Shown: positions 32,985 through 41,790, counted from the stretch's first letter. The stretch: 44,450 bases of DNA from Bacteroidales bacterium (GCA_004557565.1 SFGS01000011.1:1-44450); one strand, 5' to 3'. Numbers and translations: made by a program. The notes: generated by a model from the sequence alone, not told the origin.

Positions 32985-33219
32985 CTCATTTTAATTAAGA
33001 ATGAAATTTCTAAGGCTCGGTTCAAGCACTTGACTGCAAGTGTAAACTCTTGCAAATTGCTTCAACAGACTCACAGTCGAAAGCTTTGGCCGCGCTTGGG
33101 AATTTTCACGAATTTCAAATTTTACAGTAGTAGTTTTTTTCTGCATAGGCACTCAATTTTAAATTACACATCTTTATAACGGCATAGTTACTATTTTATT
33201 ATATCAAATTTCGATAAAT

Positions 33220-33251
33220 TTTGCTCACATCAAATAAAAAAAGTAACTTTG
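33220..33251 (+). promoter_or_regulatory. promoter of the cdsA-purM group
   Basis: TTTG (33220-33223), a 20-nt spacer and TAACTTTG (33244-33251) match the consensus. The start codon follows 23 nt later. Confidence 0.75.
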
Positions 33252-33274
33252 TAGTAAACTAAAATATAAGAGGT

Positions 33275-34114
33275 TTGAAGAATTTCATCACACGCATTTT
33301 ATCCGGAGCAGTGTATGTAGGACTCATATTCTGCGCCATCTATTTTTTTGATACTATTCCAGCTATTTTCTTGGTGTTTTTTGGGCTTGTCACATTGATT
33401 GGCGTTTGGGAAGCCAGCCGTCTTACCCATGGTGATGAGCAAAATCAATCTAAGGTCGTTAAGTGCGTCGATGCACTTGGGGCTTTAGCCGTGTTCGCGT
33501 CGTTTTTCTTCAACGAAGAGTGCGGTCACTCGCTTGCAAGTTTCCTTCCCATCTTGCTCTACGGATTGGTGAGATTCACAATCCAGCTCTACATCACCAA
33601 TCAAAACCCAATCAAGAGTTTACAGCAGTCGTTTTTCTGCATTTGCTATGTAGCCATTCCACTGGGCTTGATGAGCACCATCAGTTTCTCCGAAAACAGT
33701 ATGCTCCTGCTTAGCATTTTCATTTTCTTGTGGCTCAACGATTCAGGTGCTTACCTTGTGGGCTCCACCATTGGCAAGCACCGCCTGTTTGAACGCATTT
33801 CCCCAAAGAAGTCGTGGGAAGGTTTCTGGGGCGGCCTCGTTCTTTCCGTGATAGCTGGTTATGTGATGGGTGCATATTTCAACGATATTTTCCACGGCCC
33901 ATCGGCACTACTTTTTGCCGGTTGGGGGATGGTGGTTTCGATATTCGCAACGCTTGGCGACCTCACCGAGTCACTCATGAAGAGAACAGCCGGTGTGAAA
34001 GACTCAAGCCATTTGATTCCCGGTCACGGAGGCATTCTCGACCGCATCGACAGTCTGCTGTTTGCTGTGCCGGCATCACTAATTTATCTCGTCGTAATCA
34101 AAAACTTATTATAA
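33275..34114 (+). CDS. cdsA: phosphatidate cytidylyltransferase
   Basis: Makes CDP-diacylglycerol from phosphatidate and CTP, the entry point to phospholipids. The 279-residue integral membrane protein starts with TTG (MKNFITRILSGAVYVG); no ATG is available in frame near it. It shows about eight hydrophobic segments and the CTP_transf_1 signature near the C-terminus (LWLNDSGAYLVGSTIGKH, ISPKKSWEGFWGG, GDLTESLMKRTAGVKDSS, IPGHGGILDRIDSLL). PurM follows after 9 nt. Confidence 0.94.
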   Translation: MKNFITRILSGAVYVGLIFCAIYFFDTIPAIFLVFFGLVTLIGVWEASRLTHGDEQNQSKVVKCVDALGALAVFASFFFNEECGHSLASFLPILLYGLVRFTIQLYITNQNPIKSLQQSFFCICYVAIPLGLMSTISFSENSMLLLSIFIFLWLNDSGAYLVGSTIGKHRLFERISPKKSWEGFWGGLVLSVIAGYVMGAYFNDIFHGPSALLFAGWGMVVSIFATLGDLTESLMKRTAGVKDSSHLIPGHGGILDRIDSLLFAVPASLIYLVVIKNLL

Positions 34115-34123
34115 TTTTCTAAT

Positions 34124-35290
34124 ATGAGTAATCAACGATACGATCTTAGAGGTGTATCTGCCTCAAAAGATGATGTGCATAACGCTATTAAAAAAATTGA
34201 CAAAGGTGTTTTTCCTCTGGCATTTTGTAAAATAATCCCTGATATTTTGGGCGGCGACCCCGAATATTGCAACATTATGCACGCCGATGGTGCTGGTACT
34301 AAATCATCGTTGGCTTATATCTATTGGAAAGAGACTGGCGATTTGAGCGTCTGGAAAGGCGTGGCTCAAGATGCTGTGGTGATGAACATCGACGACCTGC
34401 TTTGCGTGGGCGCAACCGACAACATCCTTCTTTCCTCAACGATTGGCAGAAACAAGAACCTCATTCCTGGCGAGGTGATTTCTGCAATTATCAATGGCAC
34501 ACAGGAATTCCTTGACGAACTCAATAAAATGGGTGTGAACATCATTTCCACTGGCGGCGAAACTGCCGATGTAGGCGACTTGGTGCGCACCATAATCGTT
34601 GACAGCACTGTGACATGCAGAATGCGTCGCGACAAAGTGATTGACAACGCCAACATTAAGGGTGGCGATGTGATTGTGGGCTTGGCATCGTTCGGCAAAG
34701 CCACTTACGAAACAAAATACAATGGCGGTATGGGCAGCAATGGTCTGACTTCGGCACGCCACGATGTGTTTGCGAAATACATCGCAGAGAAATATCCCGA
34801 AAGCTACGATCAGGCTGTGCCTAACGAACTTGTGTATTCTGGTTCTAAGAAACTGACCGAAGCTATCGACGGCGTGGAAGTGAACGCTGGCGAACTGGTG
34901 CTTTCTCCTACCCGTACCTATGCACCTGTAATCAAGAAGGTGCTCGATAAGATGCACGACAAGGTGCACGGTATGGTACACTGCACAGGCGGTGCTCAAA
35001 CCAAGGTGATGCACTTTGTGAAAAACAAACATGTGGTGAAGGACAACCTCTTCCCTATCCCACCACTCTTCAAACTCATTCAAGAGGAATCGGGAACCGA
35101 CTGGAAGGAAATGTACAAAGTGTTTAATATGGGACACCGTATGGAAATTTACGTTTCACCAGAAGACGCTGCCGACATCATAGAAATTTCTAAGTCGTTC
35201 AATATCGATGCACAAATCATCGGTAGAGTGGAAGATGCAGAAGAAAACCATCTGACCATCAAGAGCGAATACGGCACATTCGAATACTAA
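34124..35290 (+). CDS. purM: phosphoribosylformylglycinamidine cyclo-ligase (AIR synthase)
   Basis: ATP-dependent ring closure giving aminoimidazole ribonucleotide in purine synthesis. The 388-residue protein is longer than E. coli PurM (345) and has the divergent Bacteroidales sequence: MSNQRYDLRGVSASKDDVH, MHADGAGTKSSLAYIY, DAVVMNIDDLLCVGATDNI, STGGETADVGDLVRTI, HCTGGAQTKVMHF and FNMGHRMEIYVSPEDA. It is encoded 9 nt after cdsA and 17 nt before the transglycosylase-like lipoprotein. Together with purF at 19611 it is the second purine gene in the window. Confidence 0.9.
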   Translation: MSNQRYDLRGVSASKDDVHNAIKKIDKGVFPLAFCKIIPDILGGDPEYCNIMHADGAGTKSSLAYIYWKETGDLSVWKGVAQDAVVMNIDDLLCVGATDNILLSSTIGRNKNLIPGEVISAIINGTQEFLDELNKMGVNIISTGGETADVGDLVRTIIVDSTVTCRMRRDKVIDNANIKGGDVIVGLASFGKATYETKYNGGMGSNGLTSARHDVFAKYIAEKYPESYDQAVPNELVYSGSKKLTEAIDGVEVNAGELVLSPTRTYAPVIKKVLDKMHDKVHGMVHCTGGAQTKVMHFVKNKHVVKDNLFPIPPLFKLIQEESGTDWKEMYKVFNMGHRMEIYVSPEDAADIIEISKSFNIDAQIIGRVEDAEENHLTIKSEYGTFEY

Positions 35291-35307
35291 CGCTACAATT
35301 TGCCGAA

Positions 35308-36690
35308 ATGCGACAACTTTTCAGTACATACATGGCGATATGTGCTTTGGCAATGATTTGCCAAGGTTGCGCATCTTCTACGGCAAATGAAAGCGACAGT
35401 TACAAACTGCCCGACACGCTTCGTGTGGGCACCCTATATAGCCCAACGAGTTTCTTCATCTATCGAGGCGACACGCTGGGCTATGATTATGACCGAATTT
35501 GTGATTTTGCGAGAGACAAAAAGATAGCGCTAAAATTCACATTGGCTCACAGTATGCAATCGCTACTTCAACTTGTGAAGGACGACAAGGTGGATGTGCT
35601 GGCATACGAGATTCCCATTACCGCTGAATTTAACGAGGAAGTGCTGCACTGCGGCGAAACCAACACCACCTATCAAGTGCTGGTGCAGCGTAAGGGCCGA
35701 CACCGCATTACAAATGTCACACAGCTGAAAGGCAAAGACCTGTATGTGGAGAAAGGTTCGAAATACGAGTCAAGACTTGAGAACCTCAACAGCGAGATTG
35801 GCGGTGGTATCAACATCAAATCGGTGGACAAAGACACCGTTGATGTTCAAGACCTTGTGAATCAGGTGAGCACGGGGAAAATTCCATATACGATTGTGGA
35901 TAGCGATATTGCTAAAATCAATAAAACGTATTACAGCAACATCGACATCGGTTTGGAGGTGAGTTTCCCTCAACGCTCATCATGGGCAGTGAACCTCAAC
36001 AACAACGCCCTATCAGATTCCATCGACGCTTGGAGCACAAGCGAGCGCACCATTCTCTATAGCGAAGACATATCAAAGCACTACTTTGAGCAAAGCCGCT
36101 ATTCGCTCACGCAGGATAACGACACATACAGTGGTAGCGGAAAATATGTGAGGAAAAATGGCGACATCTCGCCATACGACGACTTGTTTAAAGCCTATTC
36201 CGGACATATCTCCTACCCTTGGCAACTGCTTGCCGCCATCGCCTATGTGGAGTCGAAATTCGATCCAAGAGTGGTGTCGTGGGCTGGCGCAAGGGGACTG
36301 ATGCAAATCATGCCCAGCACAGCAAGGGGCTATGGATTCGACACGTCGAAGCTGCACGACCCTGAAGTGAGCGTGAAGGCTGCTGTGCGCGAGCTTTCGA
36401 GCTTGGAAAAGTATTTCTCCAGCAGAGTACCCGACCCTAAAGAAAGAATGAGATTCATGCTTGCCGCCTACAATGGTGGTATTGCCCATATCGTCGACGC
36501 CATCAATCTTGCGCAAAAATACGGCAAGAATCCCCATATTTGGTACGGCAATGTGGAAGAGGCTCTGAAGTGGAAGACCAATGAACGATATTACAACGAC
36601 CCCGTGTGCAAATACGGTTATTTCCGTAGCAACGAAACCGTGAATTATGTTCAAAAGGTGGAAAGTAGATTTGAAGCATATCGTAAATAA
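35308..36690 (+). CDS. MltF-like membrane-bound lytic transglycosylase
   Basis: A 460-residue lipoprotein (signal ending ALAMICQGC, lipid Cys at about residue 21). Residues about 38-255 resemble a solute-binding (SBP_bac_3) module (LRVGTLYSPTSFFIYRGDTLGYDYD). Residues about 290-440 form an SLT/GEWL domain with YPWQLLAAIAYVESKFDPRVVSWAGARGLMQIMPSTA, in which the Glu of VESKFDP is the catalytic acid, followed by LAAYNGGIAHI. It should cleave peptidoglycan with 1,6-anhydro ends in the periplasm. The two-module layout equals E. coli MltF. It probably shares the cdsA-purM transcript. Confidence 0.92.
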   Translation: MRQLFSTYMAICALAMICQGCASSTANESDSYKLPDTLRVGTLYSPTSFFIYRGDTLGYDYDRICDFARDKKIALKFTLAHSMQSLLQLVKDDKVDVLAYEIPITAEFNEEVLHCGETNTTYQVLVQRKGRHRITNVTQLKGKDLYVEKGSKYESRLENLNSEIGGGINIKSVDKDTVDVQDLVNQVSTGKIPYTIVDSDIAKINKTYYSNIDIGLEVSFPQRSSWAVNLNNNALSDSIDAWSTSERTILYSEDISKHYFEQSRYSLTQDNDTYSGSGKYVRKNGDISPYDDLFKAYSGHISYPWQLLAAIAYVESKFDPRVVSWAGARGLMQIMPSTARGYGFDTSKLHDPEVSVKAAVRELSSLEKYFSSRVPDPKERMRFMLAAYNGGIAHIVDAINLAQKYGKNPHIWYGNVEEALKWKTNERYYNDPVCKYGYFRSNETVNYVQKVESRFEAYRK

Positions 36691-36713
36691 TAATTTTTTA
36701 AAATTTATACATC

Positions 36714-37262
36714 ATGAAGAAAAGGTATTTAAGCGTGGCATTAATCGCCATATTGGCATCATCAATGATGTTCACTTCATGTATTGGTAGTTTCAAGCTC
36801 ACCAATAAAGTGTTAACTTGGAATAAGCAAGTGGGTAGTAAATTCGTCAACGAACTGGTGTTCGTGGCATTCTGGATTCTTCCAGTATATGAGCTTTCTG
36901 GCTTGGCTGACTTGTTGGTGCTCAACAGCATTGAATTCTGGTCGGGTGAAAACCCTGTGCAAGCAAGCACAAAGACTATTGACGGCAAGAACGGCAGATA
37001 CATTGTGAAGAGCGACAAGAATGGCTACACCATCACCAACACAACCGACAAGAGCGTGGTGAAATTCAACTTCGACGCAGCCGACAACTCTTGGAGCGTT
37101 TGCAATGGCGACAAGGAAGTGAAATTCCTGCAATACGTTGACGACACTCATGTGAAAATGATTACCCCTGAAGGTGATTTCAAGACTGTGGAATTAAGCG
37201 AACGTGGCGTGTATGCCTACAAGCAAATGGTGAACAGCAGCGTTCAATACGCAATGCGATAA
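36714..37262 (+). CDS. DUF3332-type lipoprotein
   Basis: A 182-residue protein with a lipoprotein signal (ILASSMMFTSC, Cys at about residue 23). The conserved part GSFKLTNKVLTWNKQVGSKF is followed by a hydrophobic segment (VFVAFWILPVYELSGLADLLVLNSIEFW) and a beta-rich C-terminal half. This matches what I know as DUF3332, of unknown function. It lies 23 nt after the transglycosylase and is closed by a strong bidirectional terminator. Confidence 0.82.
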   Translation: MKKRYLSVALIAILASSMMFTSCIGSFKLTNKVLTWNKQVGSKFVNELVFVAFWILPVYELSGLADLLVLNSIEFWSGENPVQASTKTIDGKNGRYIVKSDKNGYTITNTTDKSVVKFNFDAADNSWSVCNGDKEVKFLQYVDDTHVKMITPEGDFKTVELSERGVYAYKQMVNSSVQYAMR

Positions 37263-37288
37263 ACTCCCACATACTCATAATTATAAGA

Positions 37289-37329
37289 ATCCCCAAAGAT
37301 GCGTTGAGAAAATCTTTGGGGATTATTTG
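37289..37329. terminator. bidirectional terminator
   Basis: AATCCCCAAAGAT (37289-37301) pairs with ATCTTTGGGGATT (37313-37325), a perfect 13-bp stem between convergent genes, with short T/A-rich flanks on both sides. Confidence 0.88.
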
Positions 37330-37352
37330 TATCTTATTTTCGCTACTCGCTA

Positions 37353-38600
37353 TTAGCGGGAGGCTTTCTTGTAAAGAACCACAGCAATAAGGGTGAACAA
37401 AATATTCGGAATCCACATTGCCACACGCGATGAGGTGTAGCCGTTTTGGGCAAAGGTTTGCGTCACCTGCATAAACAGGATGTAGGAAAAACTTAGCACA
37501 ATGCCAATCATGATATTCAATCCTGTGCCACCACGCACCTTTCTTGACGAGAGAGAGAAACCGATAATGGTCAGAATCAATGCGGCTGCCGTCATAGCAT
37601 AACGCTTTTCATATTCAATTTCGAATTGCTGGATATTAGCCACACCACGCTCTCGCTGTTCGGTAATATAGCGTTTCAACTCTGGCGAGGTGAGGGTTTC
37701 CTGGTCGTTTTTCGAAATCAAAAAGTCTTTCGGGTCGAAGTTCAAGAGCGTGTCCATCATGCTGCCGGTGGTCATTGTTTCCTTCAATCCGTCGAACTTA
37801 CGATGATTATAGTCGCTCAATTTCCAGCGTCCCAACGTGTCGTAAACAGCACTTTGGGCTGTGATTCTCGACACCAACACATTGTCCTTAAATTCCTCAA
37901 TCGAAATGTGGTAGCCGTGCTTTGTGGTGTTGTCGTATCGCTCCATGTGAAACATCACACCAGGGCGCATTTGCAGTTGCACATTGTCGCCATAGTCCAC
38001 TCGCTTGTTTTTCACCCATTGGTTGGTGTATTCAATTCGCTTCACATTAGCAGGCGGAATGATATACAACGACAGTACCAGCGTGCCTATCGAAATAAAT
38101 ACCGCCGACACAATATAGGGTACCGCCAATCGGTTGAAACTGATGCCACTTGACAGAATTGCGGTAATTTCGCACCTGTCGGCTAATTTCGAGGTGAAGA
38201 AAATCACTGTGATAAACACGAACATTGGCGCAAACTGGTTGATGAAGCCCGGTAGGAAGTTCAAGAAATATTTAAACACAGTTTCCTTCAATGGGGCAAG
38301 AAGCATGGCATCGAGTTTTTCGTTGATGTCGAACATTACAATCACCAACAAAAGCATCAGAATGATAAAGAAAAACGTGCCGATGAATTTCTTGATAATA
38401 TACAGGTCAAATTTCTTGACCAATGGTTTCTTTGCCTCTTTTTTCTTTTCTGTTGTAGATGATTCGGCAGATTCGGCGGAATTGTCAATATCTGACAACT
38501 GTTTCTTCTCGTCATCTGCGCTTGTTTCCACACTTGTGATTGGCGATGTGGCATCACCATTCAATTCTTCGGGCTGTATGTTTTCAATGCTGTCTTGCAT
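37353..38600 (-). CDS. LptF/LptG family permease with acidic N-terminal extension
   Basis: Second YjgP/YjgQ-type permease of the LPS export system. The 415-residue protein (start MQDSIENIQPEE, ATG 38600) carries about 65 acidic, Ser/Glu/Lys-rich residues before the first membrane helix (FDLYIIKKFIGTFFFIILMLLLVIV), a segment absent from the usual 360-residue form. Two more membrane segments, a periplasmic domain and three C-terminal helices follow. No later ATG fits before the helix, so the extension is real. It lies 11 nt after tgt, an arrangement I recall from other Bacteroidales. Probably the LptG-like partner of the gene at 422-2350. Confidence 0.87.
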   Translation of the reverse strand: MQDSIENIQPEELNGDATSPITSVETSADDEKKQLSDIDNSAESAESSTTEKKKEAKKPLVKKFDLYIIKKFIGTFFFIILMLLLVIVMFDINEKLDAMLLAPLKETVFKYFLNFLPGFINQFAPMFVFITVIFFTSKLADRCEITAILSSGISFNRLAVPYIVSAVFISIGTLVLSLYIIPPANVKRIEYTNQWVKNKRVDYGDNVQLQMRPGVMFHMERYDNTTKHGYHISIEEFKDNVLVSRITAQSAVYDTLGRWKLSDYNHRKFDGLKETMTTGSMMDTLLNFDPKDFLISKNDQETLTSPELKRYITEQRERGVANIQQFEIEYEKRYAMTAAALILTIIGFSLSSRKVRGGTGLNIMIGIVLSFSYILFMQVTQTFAQNGYTSSRVAMWIPNILFTLIAVVLYKKASR

Positions 38601-38611
38601 GATGCTAACGA

Positions 38612-39742
38612 TTATAGGCGGCGTGTGACACGTTCCACCATTTCAGTTTTCCACGACTTGAAGTCGCCCTCAATAATGTGTTTGCGAGCCTCACCCACAA
38701 GCCACAAATAGAATGCGAGATTATGAACGCTTGCAATTTGCATCGCCAAAATCTCTTGCGCGACGAACAGGTGACGAACGTAGGCTTTAGAGTAAATCTT
38801 ATCCACAATCGAGGCGCCATCTTCTTGAAGTGGTGAAAAATCGTCAGCCCACTTCTTGTTGCGCATATTCATAATGCCATGCTGGGTGAAAAGCATACCG
38901 TTACGGCCGTTGCGAGTTGGCATCACGCAGTCCATCATATCCACGCCACGATCAATGGCTTCGAGTATGTTGGCTGGTGTGCCCACGCCCATGAGGTAGC
39001 GAGGCTTGTCTTCTGGAAGAATTTCGTTCACCACCTCAATCATATCGTACATGGCCTCGGTTGGTTCACCTACTGCCAAACCACCGATAGCGTTACCCTC
39101 AGCACCCAAGTCGGCTACGAATTTCGCACTGTCGGTGCGCAGGTCTTTATACACACAGCCCTGCACAATGGGAAAAAAGGCTTGCGAATGGCCATAACGT
39201 GGTGATGTGGCATTAAAATGATCCCAACCACGCTTGAGCCACCTTTGAGTAAGGCGAAGCGACTTCTCGGCATACTGATAATCAGATGTGCCTGGAGGAC
39301 ACTCATCAAGTGCCATCATAATATCGCTGCCTATGCTGCGCTGAATATCCACCACTTTCTCTGGGGTGAACAGGTGCTTTGATCCGTCGATATGGCTACG
39401 GAATGCCGCACCCTCCTCTTTCAGTTTGCGGTTGCTAGAAAGCGAGAACACTTGAAAGCCACCACTGTCGGTAAGAATTGGCTTATCCCAAGTGTTGAAT
39501 TTATGCAAACCACCAGCGCGCTCAATGATATCCATACCAGGGCGCAAATACAGATGGTAAGTGTTGCCCAAAATGATCTGCGCCTTAATATCATCACGCA
39601 GTTCGTGCATGTGAACAGCCTTCACCGCGCCCACAGTGCCCACTGGCATAAAAATTGGAGTCTGGATTTCGCCGTGGTCGGTGCCAATCACACCCGCACG
39701 GGCTTTAGTATCTTTACTTGTCGCTACGACTTTGTAATTCAT
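38612..39742 (-). CDS. tgt: queuine tRNA-guanine transglycosylase
   Basis: Exchanges the wobble guanine of GUN tRNAs for a 7-deazaguanine on the way to queuosine. The 376-residue protein begins MNYKVVATSKDTKARAG at ATG 39742. Motifs are GTVGAVKAVHMHEL, LGNTYHLYLRPG, TDSGGFQVFSL, ALDECPPG, GGLAVGEPTEAMYDMI, RYLMGVGTP and DMMDCVMPTRNGRNG (catalytic Asp). The usual C-terminal zinc-site cysteines (CxCxxC-x-C) are not visible. Residues near the end read WADDFSPLQEDGAS where many family members have a CxCxxC, so a metal-site variant is possible. Confidence 0.95.
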   Translation of the reverse strand: MNYKVVATSKDTKARAGVIGTDHGEIQTPIFMPVGTVGAVKAVHMHELRDDIKAQIILGNTYHLYLRPGMDIIERAGGLHKFNTWDKPILTDSGGFQVFSLSSNRKLKEEGAAFRSHIDGSKHLFTPEKVVDIQRSIGSDIMMALDECPPGTSDYQYAEKSLRLTQRWLKRGWDHFNATSPRYGHSQAFFPIVQGCVYKDLRTDSAKFVADLGAEGNAIGGLAVGEPTEAMYDMIEVVNEILPEDKPRYLMGVGTPANILEAIDRGVDMMDCVMPTRNGRNGMLFTQHGIMNMRNKKWADDFSPLQEDGASIVDKIYSKAYVRHLFVAQEILAMQIASVHNLAFYLWLVGEARKHIIEGDFKSWKTEMVERVTRRL

Positions 39743-39761
39743 AATCTGTCTAATTTACTCA

Positions 39762-39794
39762 CAAAATTACAATAATAATTCCAATGGAGCAAAA
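39762..39794 (-). promoter_or_regulatory. promoter of tgt-lptG
   Basis: On the minus strand, TTTTG (39794-39790), a 20-nt spacer and TAATTTTG (39769-39762) match the consensus. Confidence 0.72.
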
Positions 39795-39881
39795 CTTCCC
39801 CAACCGCAGCCACGTTTTTTGCGTTTTTTGCCAAATGTGCAACTTTATCGCTTCAAACAAATGTGAAACCAAAACCAAAGT

Positions 39882-39943
39882 GAAACACCCGAAACACCTG
39901 AAACACCCGAAACACCCGAAACACCCGAAACACCCGAAACACC
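39882..39943. repeat. GAAACACCC tandem array
   Basis: Six full 9-nt units GAAACACCY and a terminal 8-nt unit, one of which has T in place of the final C. Identical phase to the short array at 96-117. The gap from 39795 to 40258 otherwise holds only GGGGAAAA-type direct repeats (about 40098-40121) and a small hairpin with a GCAA loop near 40204-40217. I see no gene there. Confidence 0.9.
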
Positions 39944-40259
39944 GAAATCGGAATTTTCGAAACAAAACCAAGCCCATTTTTGGTCAAAATCGAAATGTAT
40001 GATGCTTCATCACACCCACATCACCTCCAATCACACTAATTCCAAGACCTTCAACGCAAAAATATCAACATCGCCTTAAACAACGCAAGGCCAAAAAGGG
40101 GAAAAATCAGGGGAAAATCAGCCAACACACTACTTTATGGGAATCATCAATTGGAACGTGATTTCCAACCATTCACTTTCACATTATAATAATTGCATAA
40201 TATTGTAGCAATACAAGCGACAGAATAATTTTTTCATGTTCGCTAAATTCATTTTTTGT

Positions 40260-40281
40260 GTCGTTTATGTTGTCGTTTATG
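40260..40281. repeat. 12-bp tandem repeat in the ATPase promoter region
   Basis: GTCGTTTATG occurs twice with a 12-nt period (40260 and 40272). The repeat contains the -33 TTG of the ATPase promoter. Confidence 0.75.
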
Positions 40282-40299
40282 ATAAAAACATTATATTTG
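40270..40299 (+). promoter_or_regulatory. promoter of the AAA/DUF4143 ATPase
   Basis: TTG (40270-40272), a 19-nt spacer and TATATTTG (40292-40299) match the consensus, 42 nt before the ATG. Confidence 0.7.
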
Positions 40300-40341
40300 C
40301 GGGGTAAAATGTGATACTAATATCAAAAATAGTACCCTAAT

Positions 40342-41601
40342 ATGTTTTTTGAGCGTAAGAAATACTTGAAAGAACTCATCGCAGGACGTGGGAATGGTCT
40401 TGTGAAAATTATTACTGGTGTAAGACGTTGTGGAAAATCTTTTCTGTTGTTCAACATCTGGCATAACTGGCTTCTGGAACATGGGGTGACTGATAACCAC
40501 ATCATTGAGATACAGCTTGATGACTTCCGTAACAGGCGATTGAGAAAGCCTGATGCTTTACTCGACTATATCGACTCAAAAGTTATTGAAGATGGGAATC
40601 CTCATTATATTGTTTTAGATGAGGTGCAAATGGTGGAAGATTTTGTGGAGGTTATCCTTAGCTTAACCCACATGAGGAATGTGGACGTTTATGTGTCTGG
40701 TTCAAACTCTCGATTCCTGTCAAGCGACGTGGTGACAGAGTTTCGAGGCAGAGGTGACGAGATACGCATCTGGCCTCTTACTTTTGATGAGTATTTCAAT
40801 GGTATAGGCGGCGACATACGCAAGGCATGGTTGGATTACTACACATTTGGAGGACTCCCACAAGTGGCTATACTGGAAACGAAAGAAAAAAAGACAGACT
40901 ATCTGCGTGGACTGTATGAAACCACTTATCTTCGTGATGTAATAGAACGCAACCATTTACGCAATCCTGAAGGAATGAAAGAGTTGGTGCGTGTGCTTGC
41001 TTCTGGCATAGGTTCATCAACCAATCCAACAAGAATAGCCAACACATTTCAGTCCACACAAGGTGTGACCATTAAAAGGGACACGATAAAACAATATATT
41101 GACTACCTTAAAGACTCTTTCTTAATTGAAGAAGCCCTGCGCTATGATGTGAAAGGCAGAAAATATATCGGTACTGAGACAAAGTATTATTTCGCCGATA
41201 TTGGCATTCGTGCAGCCATTCTCAACTATCGTCAACAGGAGGAGACGCACATTATGGAAAATATCATCTATAACGAGCTTCGCAGTCGTGGATATAATGT
41301 GGATGTAGGATTAGTAGAACTTGGGGGCAAGGACGAGAACGGCAAGTTTGTCAGAAAACAGTTGGAGGTAGACTTTGTGGTGAATCGTCCTCCATACAGG
41401 GTGTATATACAGTCGGCGTTCCACATGCCCACGCCTGAGAAGGAACAGCAAGAACGACGACCGTTATTGTCCATCAACGACCACTTTCGAAAGGTTGTTA
41501 TTGTAGGTGATGATATTCACCGCAAAGAAGATGAACTTGGTGTAATGACAATAGGATTGTTGGATTTTTTGACTGACAAGGAGCTTTTAGAGCAAGGATA
41601 A
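40342..41601 (+). CDS. AAA_14 / DUF4143 family ATPase
   Basis: A 419-residue P-loop ATPase of unknown role. Walker A is GVRRCGKS at about residues 27-34, Walker B is IVLDEVQMVEDF near residue 95, with sensor SGSNSRFL; these fit the AAA_14 domain. The C-terminal half is the DUF4143 region with a PD-(D/E)xK-like segment (QLEVDFVVNRP) near residue 335. The family occurs in many variable copies in anaerobes and is often strain-specific; nuclease or toxin/defence roles have been suggested, not proven. It stands alone, flanked by a repeat-rich spacer and a repeated 19-nt element, which suggests recent insertion. Confidence 0.88.
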   Translation: MFFERKKYLKELIAGRGNGLVKIITGVRRCGKSFLLFNIWHNWLLEHGVTDNHIIEIQLDDFRNRRLRKPDALLDYIDSKVIEDGNPHYIVLDEVQMVEDFVEVILSLTHMRNVDVYVSGSNSRFLSSDVVTEFRGRGDEIRIWPLTFDEYFNGIGGDIRKAWLDYYTFGGLPQVAILETKEKKTDYLRGLYETTYLRDVIERNHLRNPEGMKELVRVLASGIGSSTNPTRIANTFQSTQGVTIKRDTIKQYIDYLKDSFLIEEALRYDVKGRKYIGTETKYYFADIGIRAAILNYRQQEETHIMENIIYNELRSRGYNVDVGLVELGGKDENGKFVRKQLEVDFVVNRPPYRVYIQSAFHMPTPEKEQQERRPLLSINDHFRKVVIVGDDIHRKEDELGVMTIGLLDFLTDKELLEQG

Positions 41602-41620
41602 TCTCAAATCGGTCATTAGG
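41602..41620. repeat. copy of the TCTCAAATCGGTCATTAGG element
   Basis: Nineteen bases identical to 21501-21519, where they form the left arm of the purF/recQ terminator. Here they start 1 nt after the ATPase stop codon and the matching right arm is absent. Confidence 0.85.
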
Positions 41621-41733
41621 TCGTATGAGGATTTTTATGATTACTTCTTGCGGTCTTTCGGCTTTTATAAGATGCCAGCTATGGAAACAGCAAAGTAGTA
41701 AGTTGGCTGAGTTGTGGGGCGTGTGGGGTTAAA

Positions 41734-41764
41734 TTGGTGGGTTGAGGTTTTTTTTGTAACTTTG
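41734..41764 (+). promoter_or_regulatory. promoter of ftsY-rimO
   Basis: TTG (41734-41736), a 20-nt spacer and TAACTTTG (41757-41764) match the consensus, 26 nt before the ftsY ATG. Confidence 0.7.
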
Positions 41765-41790
41765 TGGATTGAAACAATAATGAATTATTT

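Noticed and set aside
33000..33180. tRNA or small gene in the gap before cdsA (a GGTTCAAG string is present)
   Set aside because: No cloverleaf can be folded around it, and the open frame across it has no start context or recognisable content.
39784..40002. Open frame with Lys-His-Pro repeats (and a Cys-Phe-Gly repeat frame on the other strand)
   Set aside because: Both frames exist only because the 9-nt DNA repeat is a multiple of three. There is no promoter, and the flanks do not look coding.
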